From LD21 sp963715785 (GTDB taxonomy: Bacteria > Bacteroidota > Bacteroidia > Bacteroidales > VadinHA17), in the NCBI GenBank assembly GCA_963715785.1, contig OY970276.1:4774001-4838000 (forward strand): a stretch of DNA of 64,000 nucleotides. Reading direction: 5' to 3'. The notes under the pieces were generated by a model. The model made no database searches, was not told where the DNA came from, and saw only the letters and a program-made list of their open reading frames with translations. Positions within the stretch are counted from its first letter, which is position 1. Each line of letters starts with the position of its first letter. This document shows, in pieces, positions 9,314-20,500 of this stretch. The position numbers were made by a program, and so were the translations under genes.

Positions 9314-9330
9314 GGTGTGAGATGTGAGGC
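9304..9330. repeat. Heptanucleotide tandem repeat across the dapF stop
   Basis: The unit TGAGGTG occurs at 9304-9310 and 9311-9317, followed by TGAGATG and a partial TGAGGC. The dapF stop TGA is the first codon of the second unit. Because 7 is not a multiple of 3, a copy-number change would move the stop. Confidence 0.7.
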
Positions 9331-9431
9331 AAAGGGAAGAAAAATGGAAAAGAGAAAGTCGTAACTTTGAGGCAGGAAGTAAAGACTGTACTATACCTTA
9401 TTATATATATACTGTTTTGTACGTAAGTATT

Positions 9432-10466
9432 ATGCAAAAAGAAAAATTATACGGGAAGACGCTGAATGAACTGGTCGCTGTGACAAAGCGGCTCGGGTTA
9501 CCGGGCTTCACGGCAAAACAGATATCAGACTGGCTTTACAGAAAAGAGATACAATCGATTGAAGAAATGACAAATCTGTCATTGAAAACCAGAGATCTGC
9601 TTTCTGCTGATTATGATATTGGTCTTGCTGCCCCGGTAAATGAGTCCAAAAGTTCGGACGGCACCAAAAAATATCTTTATAAGGTACTTAATGATAAGTA
9701 CATAGAAACTGCTTTTATACCCGAAGAAGACCGTGCCACAATTTGTGTCTCCTCTCAGGCCGGCTGTAAAATGGGCTGCATATTCTGCATGACAGGGAAA
9801 CAGGGTTTTCAGGGAAACCTTTCATCCAATGAAATTCTGAATCAATTCAGAAGCCTGCCGGAATTTTCAAATCTGACAAACATGGTTTATATGGGAATGG
9901 GCGAACCTCTTGATAATATAACAGAGGTGATGAAAAGCCTCGACATCCTTACCAATGAATGGGGATATGGGTGGAGTCCCACGCGTATAACAGTCAGCAC
10001 TGTGGGGCTGATGGCCGGGATAAAGGAATTTCTTGAAAAAAGCCGTTGCCACCTGGCTGTAAGCCTCCACTCTCCCTTTGATGAAGAAAGACAGAAGCTT
10101 ATGCCTGTTCAGCGTACCAATACCGTCCGGGAGGTGCTTGATATAATCCGTAATTTTGATTTTAACCGGCAGAGAAGAGTCTCCTTTGAATATATTCTCT
10201 TTAAAGGGGTGAACGACACTCCTTCTCATATTAAAGAGCTTGCAAAGATTCTTAATGGCATAAAATGCCGTATTAATATCATCCGCTTCCACCCGATTCC
10301 AGGGTCAGAATATCTCAGTCCAAACATGGAAGCGACAATAAAATTCAAGGAAGCTCTGAATGCCAAAGGAATACTCACAACAATCAGAGCCAGCCGCGGC
10401 GTCGATATACAAGCTGCGTGCGGATTATTATCTACTATTGAACAAAACAAACCTGTCCCGGAATGA
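9432..10466 (+). CDS. rlmN: 23S rRNA (adenine-2503-C2)-methyltransferase, radical SAM
   Basis: Methylates A2503 of 23S rRNA and A37 of some tRNAs through a radical-SAM ping-pong mechanism. The cluster motif CKMGCIFC gives C112, C116 and C119 counted from the ATG at 9432; the GMGEPLDN SAM motif and the C-terminal RGVDIQAACG segment with the methyl-carrying cysteine are present. The reading frame is open 36 codons further upstream, but that stretch is low-complexity sequence from the repeat region and not family-like, so 9432 is preferred (344 residues, normal). The last four bases overlap dacB (ATGA), indicating translational coupling. Confidence 0.95.
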   Translation: MQKEKLYGKTLNELVAVTKRLGLPGFTAKQISDWLYRKEIQSIEEMTNLSLKTRDLLSADYDIGLAAPVNESKSSDGTKKYLYKVLNDKYIETAFIPEEDRATICVSSQAGCKMGCIFCMTGKQGFQGNLSSNEILNQFRSLPEFSNLTNMVYMGMGEPLDNITEVMKSLDILTNEWGYGWSPTRITVSTVGLMAGIKEFLEKSRCHLAVSLHSPFDEERQKLMPVQRTNTVREVLDIIRNFDFNRQRRVSFEYILFKGVNDTPSHIKELAKILNGIKCRINIIRFHPIPGSEYLSPNMEATIKFKEALNAKGILTTIRASRGVDIQAACGLLSTIEQNKPVPE

Positions 10467-11902
10467 GGAATCCATTTTTTATCATCTTTTTCGTCTGTCT
10501 GTCTGTCAGGTCATTCCCACAGGAAAAATCATCCGGAACATTGCTGGCCGATTCATCACTGATGCATGCATCATTATCCCTTTGCATAGCCGATGCAAAT
10601 ACCGGCGACGTTTTATTTGACTATAACTCCGGAATAAGCCTTGCCCCGGCTTCGGTAATGAAGCTGATCACTTCTGCAGCTGCAATCGAACTGCTGGGCC
10701 CGGATTACACTTTTAAAACAACTTTGGGTTATACAGGAAGCCTGAATAAAAGAACCGGACGATTAAAGGGAAACCTTATCATCCTTGGAGGAGGCGATCC
10801 TACACTGGGATCAAAATATTTTTCTGACAGTCAGGGCGATTTCCTGTCCGGCTGGATCACCGCATTAAAAAAACTCGGAATAAAAAGAATAAAAGGAAGA
10901 GTCATAACTGATGATTCATATTTCGATTATTTGCCTGTCCCGGCAAAATGGCTGTGGGAAGATGAAGGAAATTATTATGGCGCAGGCGCTTATGGGCTAT
11001 CAGTATATGATAACACATATGAGATTCATCTTCAGACTTTTGCAGATAGTACTATTCCTGTAATAAAAAAGATCTTGCCGGAAGAATGCAGGCCTGAATT
11101 ATCAAACTTTCTCTATGCTTTGGGCACTACTGATAAAGGGTATGTCTTTGCTGCACCTTATAGTTCAAAAGGCTGGCTTGCGGGGACCATACCTGTCAAT
11201 AAGGACGAATTTGTACTTAAGGCTTCGATAACAGACCCTCCCCTTCTCCTCGCTAAAATGGTCACCGAAAAGCTCATGACGGATGGGATAAAGATTTCCG
11301 GAAATCCTACCACAATACGATTATTGCAAAATTACAAAGACAATAAGATGGTGGCTATCACTGAGACAATCTCTCCACCGCTTTCGGATATAATTAGGGT
11401 GCTGAACCATGAGAGTGTTAATCTTTTTGCAGAACATCTGATAAAGGAGCTGGGTAAAAGATTCAGAAATGAAGGATCCACTGCTGCAGGCGCTTCTGTA
11501 ATCCTTGACTTTCTGAAAAGCTCGGGACTCGACACAAACGGCATGTTTATAGAGGACGGAAGCGGACTCTCGCCTCTTGATGCTATAAATACCCGGGAGC
11601 TAGTACGACTGCTGGTTTATATGAAGAAAAACGGAAAACACTTCAGCGAATATTATGCATCACTCCCCGATGCAGGTAAAGACGGCACACTCAAAAATTA
11701 TTTCAAAGATCCCGTTTTTGACTCGCGGCTGAGGGCAAAAAGCGGCTCTATGACCAGAGTCAGAAGCTTTGCAGGGTATTTTACCACTATCTCGGGCAAG
11801 AATATGGTCTTCAGTATCATTATAAATAATTATTCCGGGCCGGTTCAGAAAATCAGCTCTGAGATAGAAGACAATCTGAAAGAATTAATAATCAATAACT
11901 GA
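10463..11902 (+). CDS. dacB: D-alanyl-D-alanine carboxypeptidase/endopeptidase, PBP4 (S13 family)
   Basis: Periplasmic low-molecular-mass penicillin-binding protein that trims or cleaves peptidoglycan cross-links. A signal peptide covers about residues 1-20. The three active-site motifs are present and in the spacing of the S13 family: SxxK as S64-V-M-K67, SxN as S318-V-N320, and KSG at 426-428. The long insertion between the first two motifs is the hallmark of PBP4. Length 479 is normal. Start ATG overlaps the rlmN stop by four bases. Confidence 0.93.
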   Translation: MRNPFFIIFFVCLSVRSFPQEKSSGTLLADSSLMHASLSLCIADANTGDVLFDYNSGISLAPASVMKLITSAAAIELLGPDYTFKTTLGYTGSLNKRTGRLKGNLIILGGGDPTLGSKYFSDSQGDFLSGWITALKKLGIKRIKGRVITDDSYFDYLPVPAKWLWEDEGNYYGAGAYGLSVYDNTYEIHLQTFADSTIPVIKKILPEECRPELSNFLYALGTTDKGYVFAAPYSSKGWLAGTIPVNKDEFVLKASITDPPLLLAKMVTEKLMTDGIKISGNPTTIRLLQNYKDNKMVAITETISPPLSDIIRVLNHESVNLFAEHLIKELGKRFRNEGSTAAGASVILDFLKSSGLDTNGMFIEDGSGLSPLDAINTRELVRLLVYMKKNGKHFSEYYASLPDAGKDGTLKNYFKDPVFDSRLRAKSGSMTRVRSFAGYFTTISGKNMVFSIIINNYSGPVQKISSEIEDNLKELIINN

Positions 11903-11980
11903 TTCGCTCTGTCTTCATTTCAAACAATGATCATATTAATGCACTTCTAAATTCACCACTGAGAACACGGTTTACAGAGA

Positions 11981-13366
11981 TTATAGATCCAGAAGGTCTA
12001 TTAAATATATTAAAGATGCGATAGCAGCGCTGCCAAGTTGAAGTTCCCGGATATTTACCTGCTCAAAAGTGTCATTCGCGGAATGATGGTACCAGAAATA
12101 TTTCTGTGGATCTGCTTTATAGCCTATTTCCAGGGTTCCCATGGATCTAAGAGGTCCTATATCGGAACCGCCCCCGCCCTTAACAAAGTCAGTAATATCA
12201 TATGGAGCGAACCATGAGGTGAGTGCTTTCAGTTTTTCAAGACGGAGTGTATCGCTGGTATCGAACCCGAATCCTTTCGGGCTCATAACTCCGCCGTCAG
12301 ATTCAAGTGCAGCATATTCAGTCTCTCCTTTTCGCTTTGCCTCTGCAGCATAGGTCTTGCCACCTGTTGTCGTCATTTCCTCATTCATAAACATTACCGC
12401 ACGGATAGTACGTTTAGGCTTAATGCCAAGTTTTTTGTACATCCTTACCAGATCGATTGCCTGGACACAGCCTCCGCCGTCATCCTGCGCTCCCTCACCA
12501 ATATCCCAGGCATCTATATGGCCTCCCACTGTAATATATTCATGCGGAAAAACCGAGCCATAAATTTCACCGATAACATTATAAGAAACAGTATCGGGCA
12601 GGTTTTTGCATGTCGATATAAGATGAACGGTAAGCGAAGTATCTGTTTTCAGCCATTTACTTAAAAGTTCAGCGTCGAGAGTGGAAACTGCAACAGCCGG
12701 GATCTTGTTTACATTATCAGCATAACGGGTGACTCCGGTATGAGGAAAATTGTCAAGCGCTTGTGTCATGGATCTAACAATGACGCCTGAGGCTCCATAT
12801 CTGGAAGCTTCTGAAGGCCCTGAAGTCCGTTGATTCACAGCACCTCCGTAAGCTGCAAAAGTATTTATCAGTGTATTGTCGAAGGGCCGGTTAAAGAATA
12901 CGATCTTTCCCCTGATTCCTTTTAGACCTAATGCCTTGAGCTCCTCGAAATTATGGACCTCAACAACTTTAGATGCTATTCCCTTTCCAGTTGTCCCTGA
13001 TGACATGCCGAGTGCAGTGATCGCCAGCTCCTTTTTTCCGAAGTGTGATGATTTTACCGTACATTTTTCCCTGCCCCTCACCCAATGAGGCACCGGAACA
13101 CTTTGCAGCCATACTGTATCAGCACCCGCGTCTATCAGAGCCTGTTTGGTAAATTCAATGGCCTTTGCGGCAGCTGCCGAGCCGGCTATTCTTCCCTTTG
13201 TGTGCTTGCACAGATATTCAAGATTATTATATGCTGTTCTGTCTGATAATGCATTGTCAAATACAGATGAGATGACTTTTGCGGGCTCCTGTGCATTTAA
13301 TATATATGAAACGGCAAGAAGAAGAAAAACTAATATATTCTTTTTCACTACCGCGGTTTTAGACAT
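11981..13366 (-). CDS. Secreted M28-family zinc aminopeptidase/carboxypeptidase Q-like
   Basis: From the ATG at 13366 the 461-residue product begins with a signal peptide (MSKTAVVKKNILVFLLLAVS, cleavage near LNAQ). A PA-type insert lies at about 110-240, followed by the di-zinc peptidase domain: H283 and D285 (GGHIDAWD), D295 (AQDDGGG), E329-E330 (FMNEE), D357 and H428 (FWYHHS). The complete ligand set implies activity on short peptides in the periplasm. The frame is open 33 codons upstream within gyrB, but the chosen start overlaps the gyrB stop by only eight bases and gives a proper signal peptide. The gene is directly downstream of gyrB. Confidence 0.88.
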   Translation of the reverse strand: MSKTAVVKKNILVFLLLAVSYILNAQEPAKVISSVFDNALSDRTAYNNLEYLCKHTKGRIAGSAAAAKAIEFTKQALIDAGADTVWLQSVPVPHWVRGREKCTVKSSHFGKKELAITALGMSSGTTGKGIASKVVEVHNFEELKALGLKGIRGKIVFFNRPFDNTLINTFAAYGGAVNQRTSGPSEASRYGASGVIVRSMTQALDNFPHTGVTRYADNVNKIPAVAVSTLDAELLSKWLKTDTSLTVHLISTCKNLPDTVSYNVIGEIYGSVFPHEYITVGGHIDAWDIGEGAQDDGGGCVQAIDLVRMYKKLGIKPKRTIRAVMFMNEEMTTTGGKTYAAEAKRKGETEYAALESDGGVMSPKGFGFDTSDTLRLEKLKALTSWFAPYDITDFVKGGGGSDIGPLRSMGTLEIGYKADPQKYFWYHHSANDTFEQVNIRELQLGSAAIASLIYLIDLLDL

Positions 13367-15329
13367 CAATTTTCGCATACTTCGCATGTGTTTCAATAAA
13401 TTCCCTCCGGGGCGGAACCTCATCACCCATAAGCATCGAAAATATATGGTCAGCCTCTGCGGCACTATCGATAGTTACCTGCCTGAGAGTCCTTGTTTCA
13501 GGATTCATTGTTGTAGACCAGAGCTGCTCTGCGTTCATTTCTCCAAGGCCTTTGTATCTCTGAACACCTACAGAGGATTCTTTTCCTTGTCCCAACTCCT
13601 GAACAGCCTGTTCCCTTTCTTCCTCTGTCCAGCAATAACGTTCTACCTTCCCTTTCTTAATCAGATACAGAGGCGGTGTTGCTATATAAATGTTTCCACC
13701 CTTGATAAGGTCCTGCATATACCTGAAAAAGAAGGTCATGATGAGGGTTGTAATATGTGAGCCATCTACATCAGCATCAGTCATGATAATTATCTTATGA
13801 TATCTCAGACCAGCAATATTCAGCGCTTTACTGTCATCGTCTGTTCCGATATTTACGCCAAGAGCAGTAAAAATGTTTTTTATTTCTTCACTTTCATAAA
13901 TCCTGTGCTGCATTGCCTTTTCGACATTCAATATTTTTCCGCGCAATGGCAGAATAGCCTGGAAACCGCGGTCACGTCCCTGTTTTGCAGTTCCGCCTGC
14001 AGAGTCACCTTCGACGAGGTAAATCTCGCAATTGGCAGGGTCTCTGTCGGCACAATCTGCAAGCTTACCCGGAAGTCCCGAACCTGAAAGAACATTCTTA
14101 CGCTGGACAAGTTCGCGTGCTTTGCGGGCAGCGTGACGTGCAGTGGCAGCAAGAATAACCTTCTGAACGATTATACGTGCATCCTTGGGATTCTCTTCCA
14201 GGTAGTTGGTAAGCATCATGCTGACAGCCTGATCAACAGCTCCCATTACCTCAGAGTTCCCGAGCTTTGTTTTTGTCTGGCCCTCAAACTGAGGCTCGGC
14301 TACTTTTACTGAAATAATGGCAGTAAGCCCTTCACGGAAATCATCACCATTGATATCGAATTTCAGTTTTGAAGTAGCGCCTGAATCCTCAGCATATTTT
14401 TTAAGCGTACGTGTCAGTCCTCTTCTGAAACCGGCAAGATGTGTGCCTCCTTCAATAGTATTTATGTTATTTACGTAAGAATGAACATTTTCTGAAAATG
14501 AGTTATTGTATTGAAGGGCGATTTCAACCGGGATTTCAGTTTTATCAAAGGTTATATGGATGATATTCTCGATCAGTCTTTCCCTGTTGGAATCGAGATA
14601 TTCAACGAATTCCTTGAGACCCAGTTCAGAATGAAATTCTTCATAGCGGGGAGTTCCTCCATTTCCATCGTCAATAAGTTCCCGCATATCTTTAAGTGAA
14701 AGCAATATTCCCTTGTTCAGGAATGCCAGTTCCCGCAGCCGTGCTGCAAGAATCTCGAAGTTGAATTCGGTGGTCTGAAAAATTGTCCCGTCAGGTTTGA
14801 AGGTAATTATTGTCCCCGATTTCTGTGAATTGCCAATAACTTCCACGGCAGTAACAGGTTTTCCCTTTTCATAATTCTGCCTGTATATCATTCCTTCTCT
14901 CATAATAACTGCTGAGAGCTGAGCTGAGAGGGCATTAACGCACGAAACCCCTACACCATGAAGACCGCCTGATACCTTATAGGAATCTTTATCAAACTTA
15001 CCACCGGCATGCAAGACTGTCATAACAACTTCAAGCGCGGATTTCTTTTCTTTTTCCATGATCCCTGTAGGAATTCCCCTTCCATCATCGGTAACTGCTA
15101 CGGAACCGTCCTCCTGAATTACCACTTCTATCCTGGTGCAAAAACCACCTATTGCCTCATCAATAGAATTATCAATAACCTCATATACAAGATGATGTAA
15201 CCCTTTTATACCTATATCTCCGATATACATGGCAGGTCTCTTCCTTACTGCTTCGAGACCTTCGAGCACCTGAATATTATCGGCTGAATAATCTTTGCTG
15301 TCCTGCAATTTTTTTTCTGCTTCGCTCAT
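13359..15329 (-). CDS. gyrB: DNA gyrase subunit B
   Basis: ATPase/TOPRIM subunit of the type IIA topoisomerase that introduces negative supercoils. The GHKL ATPase domain has EVIDNSIDEA at 50-59 and DDGRGIP at 81-87; the transducer has QTKTKLGN at 351-358; the TOPRIM metal residues are EGDSAGG at 440-446 and DADVDGSH at 518-525. Length 656 is normal for Bacteroidetes and lacks the proteobacterial insertion. GyrB is preferred over ParE from the N-terminal sequence (IQVLEGLEAVRKRPAMYIG) and genome-neighbour pattern, though the two are close. The upstream 453-base gap probably carries its promoter. Confidence 0.95.
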   Translation of the reverse strand: MSEAEKKLQDSKDYSADNIQVLEGLEAVRKRPAMYIGDIGIKGLHHLVYEVIDNSIDEAIGGFCTRIEVVIQEDGSVAVTDDGRGIPTGIMEKEKKSALEVVMTVLHAGGKFDKDSYKVSGGLHGVGVSCVNALSAQLSAVIMREGMIYRQNYEKGKPVTAVEVIGNSQKSGTIITFKPDGTIFQTTEFNFEILAARLRELAFLNKGILLSLKDMRELIDDGNGGTPRYEEFHSELGLKEFVEYLDSNRERLIENIIHITFDKTEIPVEIALQYNNSFSENVHSYVNNINTIEGGTHLAGFRRGLTRTLKKYAEDSGATSKLKFDINGDDFREGLTAIISVKVAEPQFEGQTKTKLGNSEVMGAVDQAVSMMLTNYLEENPKDARIIVQKVILAATARHAARKARELVQRKNVLSGSGLPGKLADCADRDPANCEIYLVEGDSAGGTAKQGRDRGFQAILPLRGKILNVEKAMQHRIYESEEIKNIFTALGVNIGTDDDSKALNIAGLRYHKIIIMTDADVDGSHITTLIMTFFFRYMQDLIKGGNIYIATPPLYLIKKGKVERYCWTEEEREQAVQELGQGKESSVGVQRYKGLGEMNAEQLWSTTMNPETRTLRQVTIDSAAEADHIFSMLMGDEVPPRREFIETHAKYAKIDV

Positions 15330-15782
15330 TATTTATGAATATTAATTAATTCAAGCTGTTGTTATGTCCAATTTAAACTATCAATAAAAAATATTAACGG
15401 GAGTCACCTGCTATCTGACTCCTGATTGATGATGGTAAACTTGATTTTTTGGAAATGAAATCAGGATCTCATTTTTACTGTTTCCTGTCATCAGAATCAC
15501 CCTCACTGCACCCGTTATAAAATATTGATTTTATGATTATTAATTACTGATACAAATATATGGATTTTTAATGATTTTTACCTTAAAAAAATGTTAAAAA
15601 TATGCACATTTTTCGTTAAGAAATTAACACTGAAATTCACATATTACAGTCAGCTCACAGAAACCAGCCAGATCCCGAAATGCAGAATAGTTCCGTCCCG
15701 GGGGGGAGGAAAGTCACATGCAAGCATGATTTCAGAGAGGTCTGATAATTCCTGACTGGCTGATTTCAGCGCAACAGACTGG
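15330..15782. other. Intergenic region upstream of gyrB
   Basis: This 453-base stretch holds no credible gene. A 7-bp perfect stem GGAGTCA (15400-15406) / TGACTCC (15416-15422) with a 9-base loop lies about 70 bases before gyrB; on the minus strand it is followed after a few bases by a T-rich run, so it could be a weak terminator of the barrel gene or a leader hairpin. An A/T-rich block at 15520-15640 is the likeliest promoter zone. A run of seven G at 15700-15706 is the only other feature noticed. Confidence 0.4.
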
Positions 15783-17525
15783 CTATAAGCTATATGTTAA
15801 TCCTACCATAAAAAGGAACCGATGGGTGGGATAATATGACCATTCATCATAGCGGTTATACGAGATATTATTAATCTTAGTCCAGAAAGAAAGAATCTTT
15901 GAATAACGGTATTCTGCGCTCAGGTTAAGATTGAAGTGAGCCGGCATAAGCATAATCACCCTCGGATCCACATAAGCAGGAACGGACGGACCCGGCTCAG
16001 GTGGTACAAAGTCACCATTGACTATTTCATGCCGTTTCCCCAGTACGCAGATCTCCATTCCGGCAATAATCTTATCCCTGAGATTATATTTTAACCCTAA
16101 CTTTGCATCCCATCCCGGTTTATCCCAGGCGTACTGAAATTTTGAAAGAGTATACTCATTCAGATTCAATGCGCCGTTGAAAGAGATCCAGTCATTTATC
16201 GGACCATTCATCTCTGCATGCATATTCAGCAGGTTCACATCATCGGTAAGGGCTTCAAAGTAGTTTCCTCTCTGCGGTGCAATAGAATCATGATTTACAA
16301 TATTGGAATAGAAAAGCATGTTGCTTATAACCGAATAAGAACCTGATATGAGATAATTTCCTCCCAGTCCGGTATTTCCCTTCAGTCCTGCTGTAATAAT
16401 CAGGTTATGACTGGTATTGGGCAGTTTATACAGACTGCCGTCAGGCAATAAATAAGGATTTTCCAGAATTATATTCATGGGCTCATTTTTCTCGAGTTTA
16501 CCTGATAGTCCGGCAAAAAAGTTAATATATGCCGGAACAAGATTGAAGCTGAAATTGATATCAGGATAAACATGCAGTGACGTATATGCGTTTGCGTCCT
16601 TTTCCAGCAACGCCTGGAGTCCCAGTTTAAAGTTCCACTCTTCAGACTTCTTTTTTAAAAAGGGGCTTACCGATGCCACATATTCCGAAGGGACATGTAG
16701 AAAATCAGAAAAATGGTAAGAATCATAGCTTAAGCCCGAACCGATATAAAATTCATCGAGTGACTTTGACATTAATCCTGATACCCCTACTTTGCGCTGA
16801 TACATGCTGCTTCCCGAAGTAAAGTAGTTGAATGATGCACGGAAATCGTATGCAAATTTTGTGGAGTCAAGTGTCAATGAGGAAAATGAAGCTTTTGCAC
16901 CCATATTTGAATAAGGAAGCTTAGTCTCTTTGTTTGATGGAAAATAATCAGAGAATAAAGGATCATACCCGTAAGCATGGCGTGTTTTCCCGGTATAATC
17001 CAATGAACCTTCAAGAGAACTTTTTCTGAACAATCTCCTGCCATAAAGGGAGGCATCATTATCCATATAACCGGCAAAAGCTCTCTGTCCGTTATCAAGT
17101 TCTATATTCCCGTTTGTTGAAAAATGCCTGGCATACAAGCCAATTGAGCCTTTTTTCGAGCGTTCGTTTGAGATGCTTAGCTCCGCAAGTGGAGTAAGAT
17201 AATTTCCCAATCCGATGTTTATAAAGCTTTTGTAAAGTTTTGGCAGAGGATCAGGGAGCAATGATGCAGCCTTAATAGGACTGATCTTATATTGAGGAAG
17301 AAAAGGAGTTGTTTTTACATCGTAGTTAAAGCTCGGCCTTACCTTTGATGTATCATTCATATCGGGCAAAAAACTCTGTTTTTTAGTTTCAGGAAGAGTT
17401 GGCTTATAAGGATTATATAAGGTAACCTCTCTCTTTAGTCCGTTCTCTTGTTTCTTAACCTGGGCATTGAGGGGGAAAAAAGAGAAAATTATCAGAACTG
17501 TTATGATCAGGTTTCTTTTTATCAT
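15783..17525 (-). CDS. Outer-membrane beta-barrel protein (TonB-receptor-like, no plug seen)
   Basis: The 580-residue protein has a signal peptide (cleavage after LNAQ), about 90 residues of proline-rich linker, then alternating hydrophobic/polar strands with aromatic girdles to the very end (RFLFMVGLTYSL), as in outer-membrane barrels. I see no TonB box and no plug domain, so it is not an ordinary TonB-dependent receptor. It follows the long TPR gene by 29 bases, so the two are surely one operon and probably work together at the envelope. The molecular role is unknown. Confidence 0.7.
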   Translation of the reverse strand: MIKRNLIITVLIIFSFFPLNAQVKKQENGLKREVTLYNPYKPTLPETKKQSFLPDMNDTSKVRPSFNYDVKTTPFLPQYKISPIKAASLLPDPLPKLYKSFINIGLGNYLTPLAELSISNERSKKGSIGLYARHFSTNGNIELDNGQRAFAGYMDNDASLYGRRLFRKSSLEGSLDYTGKTRHAYGYDPLFSDYFPSNKETKLPYSNMGAKASFSSLTLDSTKFAYDFRASFNYFTSGSSMYQRKVGVSGLMSKSLDEFYIGSGLSYDSYHFSDFLHVPSEYVASVSPFLKKKSEEWNFKLGLQALLEKDANAYTSLHVYPDINFSFNLVPAYINFFAGLSGKLEKNEPMNIILENPYLLPDGSLYKLPNTSHNLIITAGLKGNTGLGGNYLISGSYSVISNMLFYSNIVNHDSIAPQRGNYFEALTDDVNLLNMHAEMNGPINDWISFNGALNLNEYTLSKFQYAWDKPGWDAKLGLKYNLRDKIIAGMEICVLGKRHEIVNGDFVPPEPGPSVPAYVDPRVIMLMPAHFNLNLSAEYRYSKILSFWTKINNISYNRYDEWSYYPTHRFLFMVGLTYSL

Positions 17526-17554
17526 GTCAAAATCAATTTCTTAATCAGTTTTTA

Positions 17555-20500
17555 CTATTGATGCACACTATTCTGAACTTTGCCAATTGTCAGAGAATCA
17601 GGCTTTACTTCGTCCAAAGAGTTCAATTTGGCTTTCACTTCGTCCAGTATTCCATCGTTATCAACTTTATAATAGTCTTTCAGGCTCTGGAGAGTGGCAC
17701 GGGCCTGCAATGAATCTCCCTTTTTAATACTTATGTCAGCCAGAAGAAGGAAAACCCTTGCCATCCAGAATTGGTGAGGTGACTTCTGATCAATAAACTC
17801 CGTGATAACCTTTTCAGCCTCGGCAGATCTGTCTTTCTTATACAGAAGTTCAGCAACCCTGTATTTCGACTCTGCTCCTTCTACGCTTCTTACTTCCGTT
17901 GCCACTTTTCTGAAATCCCTCAGGGCATCATCGAAATTATTCAGGCTGTAATTCGCCTTTGCGCTCATAAAGGTGGCTTCACGTATCAGCTCTTCCGGGA
18001 CATTTGCAGAATTTATTATTTTTCCTGCGGCAATAATTGTTTTTTGCGCATCTCCTGCCTGGTAAGCCGAACTGAGTTGTCCTTTAAGGGCCAGAAAAGT
18101 ATTGGCAGTATTTGATGAGGCCTTTTCAAGTTTTTCATAATAATCAAGCGCAGCAGGATAATCTTCTTTATCGTATGATATCGATGCAGCTGCAATAAGC
18201 GATTGTTCGAGGAACTGATTATTCGGTTCGTCTGCCACTGCAGAATAAAGTTTAAGCGCTTCATCTTTATTGCCAGCCGATTTCAGACATTCTGCCAGGT
18301 AATATTGTGCGTTTTGACGGAAGCTTCCTGAAGGGAACTCATCCAGGTAGTTCTTTAGCACTTCGGTTGCCTTATCATACTTTCCGGTCATAAAGAGATT
18401 TTCTCCGGATGTATAAAGCAGGGAGTCTTTCTGAGCCATATTGATATCCCCATAACCATCGAGAGTCTTGACATATGCAAAATATGCATCTACCTCGTTG
18501 AGATCCACATATGTGTTTCTTAGTCCGGTCATCGCATCCCTGGCTTCCGGGGTTGATTTATAGCTCTCTATGACCTTTTTATATTGTGCAATTGCCTTAT
18601 CGTTATCCCCGATATTATAATACAACAGGCCCAGCTGAACCATTGAGCGAGGGACAAATGAGCTGGTAGGATAATCAGTAATTATTGAATTGAAATCTGA
18701 TTCTCCTCTTTTAAAATCCTCCTGCACAAGGTATGCTCTTCCTCTTTCGAACATTGCTTCAGGAACATATGTTGAAGCCGGGTACTTCTGCATCAGGGTT
18801 GTAAGTACGCCAATTTTGCCCTTCGTGTCATTTATCAGCCCCAGTGAAAATCCCTTTTGGAACATTGCATAATCAGCATCCACTTTCCCGTATTCAATTA
18901 CCTTGTCGTAATATGAAATTGCCGGGGCATAGCTTGTGGCGATGAAGTAACAATCGGCAATTCTGTTCTTAGCATCCGCCAATACTTCCGGTTTTACATT
19001 GGTGACCCCTGATTCGAAAGACTTAAAATTGCTTAAAGCGGCCGGATAGTCTTTCAGATTAAAGCAGGAATATCCCAAATTATATCTTACAAGATTGTAT
19101 TCACCAAGGAGGCTTGAGCCAGGCAGGCCCAAAAAGAGCTCATAATCGGCCTTTGCAAGATCATAATGACCTAACCTGTAATTCGCTTCACCTCTCCAGT
19201 ATATTGCCCTGGCCCTTATCTGCCTGTTGTATTTTTCATATTTAAGCGATTTATCAAACATGTTTATTGAAGCTTCAAGCTCCATGTTTTCAAACAGCTC
19301 AAGTCCTCTGAAGAACGCAACCTTCTGATAGGCTTCCTCAAGGCGGCTGTCCCTATTGCCTGTCTTATCAAGAGCAGCCAGGGCAGCTTTATAGTTCTTG
19401 ATCTGCATCAATGTGCCAACAAGATAATCGTACACTTCCTGGATTCTTTTTGATCCGGGATACAGGTCGATATATTCCTGGAATGCTGCAATGGCTTCTC
19501 CAAAAGGTGCATACGCCGTTTCATAAGTCAGCTTTGCATAATTATAAAGCGACTCTTCCTTAATCTTCTTGTCAAAATCAAGCTCGGAAGCCTGACCAAA
19601 AGCCAGTCTGGACCGTGGCTTGTCGCCTTTTTGCAGATAACAGTCACCAAGAATGTTCCAGATATTCTGGCTGAGAAGATCGTTCTTCGCCCCTATTTCA
19701 AGAAAAAGCTTAATAGCCTTATCAAGCTCCCCTGTTTTATAATAGCAATAGCCCAGCTGATATTTGTCCTCACGTTCACTTGCCTTTGCTCCGGTTGAAT
19801 ATTTCTCGAGATAAGGCAAAGCTTCACTGTAATTCCCCTTGCTGTAATAAGCATCCCCGATAAACCTGTAAAGCTCAACAGCTCTTGTTTTTCCTGCTGA
19901 TTTAAGCAGATCGGGAGCCATCGTTAGGATACCGTCATAATCTTTTTCCATATAGAGGATCTGGACAATGTAAAATGGAACAATGGCGCCAAATGTTTCA
20001 TCGTCCCTTAGACGCTTGAATCCTTCAATAGCGGTCTGATACATTTTCTGTTCATAGGCTATCTGTGAGAAATAATAAACAGCCGGAGGAGTATACTCAG
20101 TGTCAATATCCTTGATTTCAGAAAACATGAGAAGAGCCCTGCTTTGATCGCCTTTTATGTAAAGCGAATATCCAAGTCTGAAAAAATATTCGGCCAGCTT
20201 TTCCGATTTCAGCTCCTGCCTGTTAACAGTTTCATAATAAATCACAGCCTTCCTGTAATTTTTGTTCTGGTAAAAATAATTGCCTAATTCGAGTCTTGCA
20301 TCATTTAGCTTTGGGCTCCCGGGATGAGAATATATGAACATCATCATCCTGTATTCTGCATCAGGATTAAAGAGTCTTAATGCCGCAATGGCACTGTAAT
20401 ATTCCGCATCGGTGACCAGGCTTTGATCTGATTTATCTCCGCTTCTTAAAAATGAATCAAACAGTCTTATCGCAGCCGGGTATTTCTCCTTATTGAATAA

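Noticed and set aside
9867..10292. 141-codon minus-strand frame inside rlmN
   Set aside because: Antisense shadow of conserved radical-SAM sequence.
15700..15706. Run of seven G as a phase-variable switch
   Set aside because: It lies in a non-coding gap and is not placed in a promoter spacer or a reading frame that I can support.
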